A stretch of 13,926 nt of DNA, from positions 1 through 13,926 of the forward strand of contig JAISMZ010000209.1 of assembly GCA_031276475.1 (NCBI GenBank). Direction: 5' to 3'. This document shows positions 5,127 to 11,712 of the stretch, one piece after another (positions within the stretch are counted from its first letter, which is position 1; every line of letters begins with the position of its first letter). Below the pieces are notes generated by a model. The model saw only the letters and a program-made list of their open reading frames with translations. It ran no database searches and was not told the origin of the DNA. The position numbers were made by a program, and so were the translations under genes. Source of the DNA: Coriobacteriales bacterium. GTDB taxonomy: Bacteria; Actinomycetota; Coriobacteriia; Coriobacteriales; UBA8131.

Positions 5127-6482
5127 TTACTCGCTTCTGGCGGATTGTGCGCAGTTGTCGCCATCCTGTAATGAAAGTGGCGGGCTGTCGTTACGCACGA
5201 CCCTCAGCATGGAAACGCGATTGCGACGCATACTCTGAATCTTAAAGCTGTAATCCCCTGCCTCGTAGACGTCGCCAATCTGCGGCACGGTGTCAATCAG
5301 GTCGAGCAGCCAGCCGGCGATGGTGTCGTAGTCCTCGCCCTCCTGCACCGGCAGCCCCAACTCGATGGCGTCGTCCACAGGAAAACGGCCGTCAATCAGC
5401 CACTCGTTTGGCCCCAACTGGGTCTGATATTTATTATCCGGGTCGTATTCATCGGAGATATCACCGACGATCTCCTCCACGATGTCTTCGATGCTTATCA
5501 GCCCGGCCGTACCGCCGTATTCGTCCACGACGATGGCGATCTGTTGGTGCGAGGTCTGCATCTCGCCCAGCAGCGGCAGGATGTCTTTCGTCTCGGGGAT
5601 GAAGGTCGCCTCGCGCATATAGCTGGTTACCGGGTCGTGGTCGCGATCATCAATCAGTGGCGCTATCAGGTCTTTGATCATCGCGATGCCGATGATCCGG
5701 TCGGGGCTGTCGCGAAAGACCGGTAATCGGGAAAAGCCCGTGCCACGCATTCGGTCGATGGTCTGACGCACCGTGGCGTCATCCTCCACACAGATCATGT
5801 CCACGCGCGGCGTCATTATCTCGCGGGCTACCGTGTCACCGAGGTCGAATATCTCATGGATCATCCGTTTTTCCTCGTCGAGCAGGCTCTCCTGCTCGGT
5901 AACGAGATATTTTATCTCCTCTTCGCTGACCGCCTGGCGATCGCCCACGCCGCGGACGCCAAAGAGGCGGGCCACGGCGTTGGTAGAGACGGAAAGCAGC
6001 GTGACCACCGGCGCGGTGAGGCGCTCAAAGACGCGGATCGGCCCGGCAACGCGCATGGCGACGTTTTCAGCGTTGCTCAAGGCGATGCGTTTGGGCACCA
6101 ACTCGCCGAGAATCAGCGTTACGTAGCTAACCACCAGCGTGGTAACCACAACCGAAAGCGGCCCGGCGATGACGGTCAGCCAGCCAACACCAAAGCCGTT
6201 CAGCCAGGTGACGATCGGTTCCGAAAACGACGCCGCAGCCACCGCCGAGGCACCAAAGCCAACCAGCGTGATGGCCACCTGGATAGTCGCCAGCAGGCGG
6301 TCGGAATTCTGAGCCAGCTCAATGGCCTTTTGCGCCTTGCGGCCGGCTTCGGCGCTGCCCTCCTCAATAATCTGTTGGAGCTGTGCGCGCCGGGCCGAAA
6401 CCAAGGCCAATTCGCTCATCGAGAAATAGCCGTTGATGAGCACCAGGATGATCGTGAAGATAACGCTGATTACAAGGGTCAT
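5127..6482 (-). CDS. CNNM/DUF21, CBS-pair and CorC/HlyC domain membrane protein
   Basis: A 451-residue protein of normal family length. The N-terminal DUF21 (CNNM) membrane domain covers about 1-190, with NGYFSMSELALVSARRAQL at 17-35 and GELVPKRIAL at 126-135. A CBS pair runs from about 220 to 345, starting at REIMTPRVDMICVEDDATV and including VVDEYGGTAGLISIEDIVEE (318-337). The C-terminal CorC/HlyC domain (about 350-430) contains WLIDGRFPVDDA. Members are often labelled hemolysin-like, but the better-supported role is Mg2+ (or Co2+) transport or homeostasis at the cytoplasmic membrane, with the CBS pair sensing nucleotide. It heads a minus-strand series with the two pspC genes. The ATG at 6482 is preceded by only a weak ribosome site. 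Confidence 0.9.
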   Translation of the reverse strand: MTLVISVIFTIILVLINGYFSMSELALVSARRAQLQQIIEEGSAEAGRKAQKAIELAQNSDRLLATIQVAITLVGFGASAVAAASFSEPIVTWLNGFGVGWLTVIAGPLSVVVTTLVVSYVTLILGELVPKRIALSNAENVAMRVAGPIRVFERLTAPVVTLLSVSTNAVARLFGVRGVGDRQAVSEEEIKYLVTEQESLLDEEKRMIHEIFDLGDTVAREIMTPRVDMICVEDDATVRQTIDRMRGTGFSRLPVFRDSPDRIIGIAMIKDLIAPLIDDRDHDPVTSYMREATFIPETKDILPLLGEMQTSHQQIAIVVDEYGGTAGLISIEDIVEEIVGDISDEYDPDNKYQTQLGPNEWLIDGRFPVDDAIELGLPVQEGEDYDTIAGWLLDLIDTVPQIGDVYEAGDYSFKIQSMRRNRVSMLRVVRNDSPPLSLQDGDNCAQSARSE

Positions 6483-6542
6483 GTGCCTGTCTCGCCGATA
6501 GCCTCTGGGGTCGTCTTACGGGTTGTCATAGTGCTATCGCCA

Positions 6543-6548
6543 ATTATA
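6543..6548 (-). promoter_or_regulatory. Candidate -10 box for the CBS-domain gene
   Basis: A perfect TATAAT on the minus strand, 61 nt before the ATG at 6482. No convincing -35 is found 16-18 bp upstream, so the promoter would need an activator or the call may be chance. Confidence 0.4.
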
Positions 6549-6650
6549 CGGCAACTGCGCCCAACGTGTTGTGGAGCAGGACGCAGCATTTTCTGCGGGT
6601 AGCCTGCCTGACGCGGCGGCGTTGGCAGCCCGCGCCCTGTGGCAGCACGC

Positions 6651-6750
6651 GGCATCCCGCGCGCCGCGCGCCCTGCACCGTCCCGCAGCGGCCCGCGGCA
6701 TCTCCGGCAGCCTGCGGCGTCTCCGGCGTCCCGCGCGCCGCGCACCCTGC
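6651..6750. repeat. GC-rich duplicated segment in the intergenic region before purE
   Basis: A 26-bp sequence at 6651-6676 recurs at 6725-6750 with two mismatches (it contains CCCGCGCGCCGCGC). Between the copies, GGCATCTCCGGCA (6697-6709) recurs as GGCGTCTCCGGCG (6716-6728). The 351-nt gap 6483-6833 holds no convincing gene; frames that stay open there give only Arg/Ala-rich translations of the GC-rich repeats. Confidence 0.65.
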
Positions 6751-6787
6751 GGCCGCCCGTGGCGCGCATCAGGCAGACGAGAAGGCT

Positions 6788-6793
6788 TATACT
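6788..6793 (+). promoter_or_regulatory. Candidate -10 box for purE
   Basis: TATACT matches the -10 consensus at five of six bases and would give a leader of about 34 nt. No good -35 is present in the GC-rich repeat region upstream. Confidence 0.35.
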
Positions 6794-6823
6794 ACAACTC
6801 TGACAACTGACCCTGCGTATTTT

Positions 6824-6848
6824 GGAGGCAGCAATGGCGCAGCCATTG
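6824..6848 (+). promoter_or_regulatory. purE ribosome-binding site and start-codon hairpin
   Basis: GGAGG at 6824-6828 lies 5 nt before the ATG at 6834 and decides this start over the in-frame TTG at 6822. The start codon sits inside a perfect 7-bp inverted repeat: CAATGGC (6832-6838), loop GCA, GCCATTG (6842-6848). In mRNA this could pair the AUG into a stem. Confidence 0.6.
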
Positions 6849-7292
6849 GTAGGTATCATTGTGGGCTCAACGAGCGACCTTGAGGTCATGGCCGCCTGCG
6901 AGCAGCAGCTGGCGGAACTGAACGTGCCCTCTGAGCGAATAGTCGCCAGCGCTCATCGTCGCCCGGATGTTGTACACGAATGGGCGCAGTCAGCCGCGTC
7001 GCGGGGCCTGAAGGTGATCATCGCCGCTGCCGGCAAGGCCGCGCATCTGGCTGGCGTCGTTGCGGCCTACACCGCTTTGCCGGTGATCGCCGTGCCGATG
7101 CGAACCAACGACCTCGGCGGCTTGGACTCGTTGCTGAGCATGGTGCAGATGCCCACCGGGGTACCCGTTGCCACCGTGGCGATAAACGGCGCGAAAAACG
7201 CCGCCATCCTGGCCACGCAGATACTCGGAGTTGGCGACGAGCGCTTTTATACAAAGGCCGTGGAACTAAAGCAGAGGCTGGCCGAGGACTAA
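6834..7292 (+). CDS. purE: N5-carboxyaminoimidazole ribonucleotide mutase (PurE)
   Basis: A 152-residue protein of near-normal PurE length. It begins PLVGIIVGSTSDLEVM, matching the phosphate-binding GSxSD motif, followed by ASAHRRPD with the conserved Ser-Ala-His. The central motif is AAAGKAAHLAGVVAAYT, a class I form but with Lys where Gly is common, then LPVIAVPM and LDSLLSMVQMPTGVPVATVA. It converts N5-CAIR to CAIR in de novo purine synthesis, in the cytosol. PurK, the usual partner of class I PurE, is not next to it and must lie elsewhere. The gene stands alone on the plus strand, between a divergent CBS gene and convergent galU. purL lies about 4.4 kb further on but faces the other way, so no purine operon is visible. 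Confidence 0.95.
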   Translation: MAQPLVGIIVGSTSDLEVMAACEQQLAELNVPSERIVASAHRRPDVVHEWAQSAASRGLKVIIAAAGKAAHLAGVVAAYTALPVIAVPMRTNDLGGLDSLLSMVQMPTGVPVATVAINGAKNAAILATQILGVGDERFYTKAVELKQRLAED

Positions 7293-7325
7293 CAGGAGCC
7301 GGGAGAGGTGACGTGCAGGCACCCC

Positions 7326-7357
7326 CAGGGAGGCACCGATTAATCGGCGCCTCCCTG
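7326..7357. terminator. Hairpin between convergent purE and galU
   Basis: CAGGGAGGC (7326-7334) and GCCTCCCTG (7349-7357) are perfect 9-bp arms. After one mismatch, CCGA (7336-7339) pairs with TCGG (7344-7347) around loop TTAA. It covers the stop and last codons of galU and could end both transcripts. Neither strand has a clear T-run, so a classical intrinsic terminator is not certain. Confidence 0.55.
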
Positions 7358-8275
7358 ACCAACCGATTTGCGGACGACGGCCGCCAGCTCAGGGTCGCTG
7401 AGGGCCAGACGGATGTTCGTCTCGAGCCAGCTGGCGATGGTTCCCGTATCAAAACCGGCATCTGCGTCTACCTCTATCGCAAAGATCTCTTCGCTTTGCA
7501 ACAGCTCCGACAGAGCGTCGGTCAGCTGTATCTCGCCGCCAGCGCCCGGCTCGGTGTGCGCCAGGATCTCCATCACGGCAGGTGAGAGCAGGTAGCGCCC
7601 AAAGATCGCCAGATTGCTGGGCGCCTCGTCCACAGAGGGTTTTTCCACCAGAGCGTTTATCTTCCAAACGGCGGGGACGGAGACTTCCGTGCCGGGAGCA
7701 CCCGCCAAGACCACCCCGCCCTCTGCCGGCGTGCCATCAATCACCCCAAAGCGCGACACCTGTTCATGCGGCACGCGAAAAACTGCTATTACACTAGCTC
7801 CATCGTGCGCCTTGCTGACTTCCGCCATCCGCACGAGCACGTCGTTGCCCGGTACCAAAACATCGCCGAGCAAAACGAAGAAGGGATCGGGGGCAACATC
7901 CGCAGAGCCACCCGCGCCCATCCCCGTTGCCACCGCCTCGGCAGCGCAGAGCACGGCATGTCCCAGGCCGCGCGGCTCGGTCTGCTCAACAAAACTCACA
8001 GGCAGGCTCCCGGCCGCCACGACGGCGGCGGCCAGAGACGGCTTTTCCTTCTTGACAAGAAACTCTGCCAGCTCCCGCGCCGGCGAGAAGTGTGCGGCTA
8101 TGGAGGGCTTGTCGCTGTTGGTGATGATCAGCACTTCGTCGGCGGCGGTCAGGGCTTCCTCAACAACGTATTGGATGGCCGGCTTGTTGAGCACCGGCAG
8201 CATCTCCTTGGGCGTGGCCTTGGTGGCCGGCAGAAAACGGGTGCCCAGACCGGCGGCAGGAATTATCGCTTTCAT
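7340..8275 (-). CDS. galU: UTP--glucose-1-phosphate uridylyltransferase (GalU)
   Basis: A 311-residue protein of typical GalU length. The nucleotide-binding signature opens it (MKAIIPAAGLGTRFLPATKA, then TPKEMLPV at 21-28). Also present are EQTEPRGLGHAV (97-108), the LLGD acidic motif at 135-138, VEKP at 210-213 and GEIQLTDAL at 247-255. It makes UDP-glucose from UTP and glucose-1-phosphate in the cytosol for cell-wall polymers, glycolipids or capsule. A small Gly/Ala insertion (about 118-130) fits the low-complexity insertions in other proteins of this window. The ATG at 8275 follows the trigger-factor stop with no gap (TAAATG) and no strong Shine-Dalgarno, so it probably depends on translational coupling. 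Confidence 0.95.
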   Translation of the reverse strand: MKAIIPAAGLGTRFLPATKATPKEMLPVLNKPAIQYVVEEALTAADEVLIITNSDKPSIAAHFSPARELAEFLVKKEKPSLAAAVVAAGSLPVSFVEQTEPRGLGHAVLCAAEAVATGMGAGGSADVAPDPFFVLLGDVLVPGNDVLVRMAEVSKAHDGASVIAVFRVPHEQVSRFGVIDGTPAEGGVVLAGAPGTEVSVPAVWKINALVEKPSVDEAPSNLAIFGRYLLSPAVMEILAHTEPGAGGEIQLTDALSELLQSEEIFAIEVDADAGFDTGTIASWLETNIRLALSDPELAAVVRKSVGQGGAD

Positions 8276-9586
8276 TTAGCCAACAAACTCAAAGGTCGCG
8301 GTCTCTACCAGCCACTTATTGGCCTTAGTGCGCAGGGCCGCCTCGGTAATCAGATAGGCGCGACCGTTGCTTTCGTATTGCTCGCGAGCCTGCTCCTCGT
8401 TGCCGGGAGCAATGCGGCTCAAGGCGTCGTTGTAGTCGTCGTCGGTGACGGTCAGCTTAAGGTGGCGAGCCAGAGCATCCAGGGCAAAGCCCTGACGCAA
8501 CGACTCACGCACCTGCAACATCACCTGCATCGAGAATTGTTGCTCGTCCATCCCCTGCTGCTGCAGATACGTCTTTAGGTCCATGCCCTGTTGTTGCAGC
8601 GAAGCCTGAATGCCCTGCAGCATGTTAGCTCGTGTGTACTCATATATCTCATCGGGGATAAAACCCTTAAAACGCGTCGCCAGCTCCGAGGCGGTGGCAA
8701 AGAACTTCTGGTTCTCCAGCTCCTTTTGCTTATACTCCTCGCCTTCCTGGCGAATCCGCGCCTTAAGCTCCTCGACGGTATTGGCGTTGGGGATGGTCGC
8801 GGCCACCCAGGCGTCGGTGACGGCCGGCACAACCTTCTTGTTAACCTGCGTCAGGGTCACTGTGGATGAGACCGGCATCGCCTCCATCTCGCCAATCCCC
8901 GGTAGCTCCCACTCAAAGCTGCGGCTCTCGCCCGGCACCATGCCGCGAATGGCATCGTCAAATCCCGCGGGTAAAAAGCCGTCGCCCACCTGGTAGACGC
9001 GCTTGGGCGCGGTGAGGTTACGCTGCGGCTCGCCACTGGCGACCTCCGTGGTCTCGATGGCAATGGTGATCTCGCGGCCATCCTCCACAACAGCGCCCTC
9101 ATCCGGCTCGGTGCGGGCAAAGTTTTCCGCCAGCGCGTAAAGCTGAGCATCCACCTCGGCATCGGTGACCTGCGGCTGCGGCAATTTGACGCTCACCGGC
9201 TCGTAGGATTCCAGTTCAAAGCGCGGTTTGGGCGTAACCACCGCAATAAAGCGAAAGTCGCGCCCCTCTTCTATCTCGTCGGTGGTCTCAGTCTGCGGTT
9301 CCATGACGATCTCAAGACCCTTTTCCTGCACCGCAAACGGCGCCAGCGAGGCCGCCGCGTAGTGGTCGAGAAAGGCTCGATACTGGGGCTCGCCAACCTT
9401 CTCGATAACCGTCGGGATGATCTCCGCCTCGGCCATCTCGCGCAGATCGATGCGGTTTTGCATCGCCAGCGCTACCGTACCACTTTTGATGATGTTACCG
9501 GTCACTTTGCCGGGCACGACAACGTTTAACTGCACCTTGCCGTCCGCGCGCTCGCTCTTGGTGATCTTCAGGTCAAACCGAGTCAT
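8276..9586 (-). CDS. tig: Trigger-factor-like chaperone with FKBP-type prolyl isomerase domain
   Basis: A 436-residue protein, the normal trigger factor length. Residues 1 to about 110 correspond to the N-terminal domain, about 155-245 to the FKBP-like isomerase domain (GDGFLPAGFDDAIRGMVPGE), and 255-436 to the helical C-terminal chaperone arms with a Gln-rich stretch (ASLQQQGMDLKTYLQQQGMD). The ribosome-docking signature usually seen in the N-domain (Gly-Phe-Arg-x-Gly-x-x-Pro) is absent; the corresponding region reads VPGKVTGNIIKSGTVALAMQ. It may be a divergent or second trigger factor that binds ribosomes weakly or works off the ribosome. The start at 9586 has GGAG 4 nt before it. The open frame continues 109 codons upstream, but those residues look non-native and span the promoter region. 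It is in an operon with galU. Confidence 0.85.
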   Translation of the reverse strand: MTRFDLKITKSERADGKVQLNVVVPGKVTGNIIKSGTVALAMQNRIDLREMAEAEIIPTVIEKVGEPQYRAFLDHYAAASLAPFAVQEKGLEIVMEPQTETTDEIEEGRDFRFIAVVTPKPRFELESYEPVSVKLPQPQVTDAEVDAQLYALAENFARTEPDEGAVVEDGREITIAIETTEVASGEPQRNLTAPKRVYQVGDGFLPAGFDDAIRGMVPGESRSFEWELPGIGEMEAMPVSSTVTLTQVNKKVVPAVTDAWVAATIPNANTVEELKARIRQEGEEYKQKELENQKFFATASELATRFKGFIPDEIYEYTRANMLQGIQASLQQQGMDLKTYLQQQGMDEQQFSMQVMLQVRESLRQGFALDALARHLKLTVTDDDYNDALSRIAPGNEEQAREQYESNGRAYLITEAALRTKANKWLVETATFEFVG

Positions 9587-9606
9587 GGTTCTCCATTCTC
9601 CACTTT

Positions 9607-9629
9607 TTTCGCGAAAGAGAATCATAGCA
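9607..9629 (-). promoter_or_regulatory. Promoter of tig-galU with palindrome at the start site
   Basis: An extended -10 TGCTATGAT (9629-9621, hexamer TATGAT) with no good -35. The predicted start near 9614 falls inside the perfect palindrome TTTCGCGAAA (9607-9616), which could be an operator. The leader would be about 28 nt. Confidence 0.45.
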
Positions 9630-9688
9630 CAGGAGCTGCACGGAAGGACGCGGCACCATCCCGTCGCGACCGACGCTGAGGACGTACT

Positions 9689-9720
9689 CCCCCGGGATCC
9701 TCGCGGGAGATCCCCTGGGG
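9689..9720. repeat. GC-rich inverted repeat in the tig/kinase intergenic region
   Basis: CCCC-GGGATC (9689-9699, one extra C) pairs with GATCCCC-TGGGG (9709-9720). With small bulges it forms a strong hairpin. It lies upstream of both divergent genes. Confidence 0.5.
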
Positions 9721-9767
9721 AGGTGTCGAACTCAAAAGAGCGCAACACCTGAGTTCCGCGGAGGTGA
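9721..9767 (+). promoter_or_regulatory. Leader with alternative pairings around a strong Shine-Dalgarno
   Basis: AGGTGT (9721-9726) can pair with ACACCT (9745-9750). The CACCT part of that second segment can instead pair with AGGTG (9762-9766), inside the perfect Shine-Dalgarno GGAGGTGA (9760-9767). The two pairings exclude each other, one freeing and one hiding the site. GAACTC (9728-9733) also complements GAGTTC (9751-9756). No known riboswitch class is recognised. Confidence 0.35.
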
Positions 9768-9774
9768 GAAGCTT

Positions 9775-9810
9775 TTGTTTGGTATTTGTCACGGATTTGC
9801 GGTATCATGA
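9775..9810 (+). CDS. Candidate 11-codon leader peptide upstream of the hybrid kinase
   Basis: A TTG start lies 7 nt after GGAGGTGA and opens an 11-codon frame (LFGICHGFAVS, first residue Met if initiated) that ends in TGA at 9808-9810. That stop overlaps an ATG at 9807 (ATGA), which opens a 41-codon frame running across the kinase start. The strong ribosome site is otherwise unexplained, since the kinase ATG at 9890 has its own GGAG 15 nt away. It may equally be chance. Confidence 0.2.
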   Translation: MFGICHGFAVS

Positions 9811-9815
9811 ATACC
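9801..9815. promoter_or_regulatory. Palindrome GGTAT-N5-ATACC upstream of the hybrid kinase
   Basis: Perfect 5-bp arms around CATGA, about 75 nt before the kinase start. It could be a regulator site; no matched regulator is known. Confidence 0.3.
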
Positions 9816-9889
9816 CGCTGGGTGGGAAGAACAATCAGACGGCCCTCAGGGCGCATTTGCACGACGCGTAGGAGCAGTGATTTTGCAAC

Positions 9890-11671
9890 ATGCCTGATAC
9901 TCAAAACGCTCACGCCGACAGCGGCTTATTAAGCGACGCAGACGTTCGCAGCAACAACCAGCTGGCGATGATCATGCAGCACTCACGTAACCTGATCTTT
10001 CTGTTGGACAATCAGCAGCACATCACCCACTGTTCCCATTCCTATTACGACATGACTGGCCGCAGCAAGACCGAAATGCACGGAAAACCCCTGGAGAAGG
10101 TATTTGACGAAATCGGTGACGACGAGGCCGTCAAAATCATCCAGCAACAGATGGCCATTGCCATTCAGGAGGGCTTTGCCGAACTGCCGGAGCGACGACT
10201 CGATTTTACTAACAACGATCAGGGCGGCGTCTACACAGGCACGATCATCGCACTTACCACACGCGACGGCGGCCTTGACAGCTTCATTGTCACCATCACC
10301 GACATCACCGCCCTCGTCCAGGCCCGCGACGACGCTGAACACGCCGAGCGCGTCAAGTCGGACTTTCTGGCTAACATGAGCCACGAGATACGCACACCTA
10401 TGAATGCGATCATCGGCATGACAACAATCGCCAGAAAAAGCACCGACATAAACAGGAAGGATTATTGCCTGGATAAGATAGACGACGCCTCAAAACACCT
10501 GCTGGGAGTGATCAACGACATCCTCGATATGTCCAAGATCGCTGCCAACCGCCTGGAGCTCTCGGAGATCGATTTTGTTTTTGAAAGGATGCTCAACAAG
10601 GCTATCAATGTTATCGCTTTGCAGGTGGAGGAGCGCGACCAGCAGTTTACGGTTGCGGTTGACGAGGCGATCCCTACGGCTCTTCATGGCGATGATCAGC
10701 GCCTTACCCAAATCATCGTTAATCTGCTTTCCAACGCCGTAAAGTTTACGCCGGAAGGCGGCTCCATCGCCCTTACCGCCAAACTGCTGAGCGAGATAGA
10801 CGGCGTTTGCACCCTTCTTTTTGAGATACGCGACACCGGTATTGGCATCAGCGTCGAGCAGCAGGCCAAGCTGTTTAACGCCTTTACCCAAGCCGAAGCC
10901 AATACCACGCGCAGCTACGGTGGTACCGGACTGGGACTGGCGCTGTCAAAAAGCATCATTGAGCTTATGGGGGGTAACATCTGTGTGGACTCCGAGGAGG
11001 GGGTTGGCTCAAGCTTCTCCTTTACCGCCAGGATGCGGCGCGGCACGGGAGACGGCGGCGCTAACGCGGGCACGGCGGCAGGCGCGGGCACGGCGGCGGG
11101 GGGCACGGCGGCGGGGGGTGCGGCGGCGGGGGGTGCGGCGGCAGGCGCGGGCGCGGGCACGGCGGCGAGCGCGGGGGGCGGCGGTACAGGTGGCAGCGTT
11201 GCGGGCACAAGGGCGGGCGGCGCTGTTGCAGGCGACGCGGCGGATGGCACAGACGCGAACAGCGGGGCCAACATCCCCGACTTCTCGGCCTACACCGTCC
11301 TCCTGGTCGAAGACGTGCTGGTCAACCGCGAGGTTGTTGAGGCGCTGCTCACACCAACGGAGATGACGCTGATTCCCGCCGACAACGGCCGCGAGGCACT
11401 GGAACTTTTTCAGGCGCAGCCCAAGCGCTTCGATCTGATCTTGATGGACGTCCAGATGCCTGTGATGGATGGCTATGACGCGACGCGTGCAATTCGCGCC
11501 TCAGACGCGCCCGAGGCTCGTACGATACCGATTGTCGCCATGACCGCCAATGTTTTTCGCGAAGATGTTGAGAAGGCACTGGCCGCAGGAATGAACGACC
11601 ACATCGGCAAGCCCCTGGACATGACGCAGCTGCTGAAAATGCTGCAAAAGCACCTGCCGCAGCCGAGCTGA
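9890..11671 (+). CDS. Soluble PAS hybrid sensor histidine kinase with receiver domain
   Basis: A 593-residue protein with no membrane segment. A PAS domain spans about 24-140. The HisKA H-box NMSHEIRTPMNAIIGM carries phospho-accepting His165. The ATP-binding domain has the N-box (IIVNLLSNAVKFTPEGG, Asn282), G1 (RDTGIGIS), the F-box (FNAFTQA) and G2 (YGGTGLGLALSKSIIELMGG). Residues about 386-460 are a Gly/Ala/Thr linker. A receiver domain (468-590) has Glu474 and Asp475, phospho-acceptor Asp520 (LILMDVQMPVMDG) and Lys574. The protein would sense a cytosolic signal through PAS and pass phosphate from His165 to Asp520; the next partner, an Hpt protein or separate regulator, is not in the window. 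The ATG at 9890 is the only start after an in-frame stop at 9878. Its GGAG lies 15 nt upstream, unusually far. Confidence 0.92.
   Translation: MPDTQNAHADSGLLSDADVRSNNQLAMIMQHSRNLIFLLDNQQHITHCSHSYYDMTGRSKTEMHGKPLEKVFDEIGDDEAVKIIQQQMAIAIQEGFAELPERRLDFTNNDQGGVYTGTIIALTTRDGGLDSFIVTITDITALVQARDDAEHAERVKSDFLANMSHEIRTPMNAIIGMTTIARKSTDINRKDYCLDKIDDASKHLLGVINDILDMSKIAANRLELSEIDFVFERMLNKAINVIALQVEERDQQFTVAVDEAIPTALHGDDQRLTQIIVNLLSNAVKFTPEGGSIALTAKLLSEIDGVCTLLFEIRDTGIGISVEQQAKLFNAFTQAEANTTRSYGGTGLGLALSKSIIELMGGNICVDSEEGVGSSFSFTARMRRGTGDGGANAGTAAGAGTAAGGTAAGGAAAGGAAAGAGAGTAASAGGGGTGGSVAGTRAGGAVAGDAADGTDANSGANIPDFSAYTVLLVEDVLVNREVVEALLTPTEMTLIPADNGREALELFQAQPKRFDLILMDVQMPVMDGYDATRAIRASDAPEARTIPIVAMTANVFREDVEKALAAGMNDHIGKPLDMTQLLKMLQKHLPQPS
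11098..11142. repeat. 15-bp tandem repeat in the kinase linker
   Basis: Three consecutive 15-bp units start with GGGGGG at 11098, 11113 and 11128; the first has CACGGCGGC after the G-run, the next two TGCGGCGGC. Each encodes five Gly/Ala/Thr residues, so unit gain or loss keeps the frame. Similar sequence extends over 11050-11220. Confidence 0.75.
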
Positions 11672-11712
11672 CACCGTCCGTGCGCTCGCCTGACACAGCC
11701 CGCGCGCCCGCA

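Noticed and set aside
6479..6889. Minus-strand open frame covering the purE upstream region
   Set aside because: Spans the GC-rich repeats and the purE start on the wrong strand; Arg/Gly-rich and without a ribosome site.
9587..9913. N-terminal extension of the trigger factor by 109 codons
   Set aside because: The extension crosses the predicted promoter and the kinase start, is unlike trigger factor N-termini, and the ATG at 9586 has a good ribosome site.
9807..9932. 41-codon plus-strand frame overlapping the kinase start
   Set aside because: Arg-rich, no ribosome site of its own; kept only as part of the leader hypothesis.
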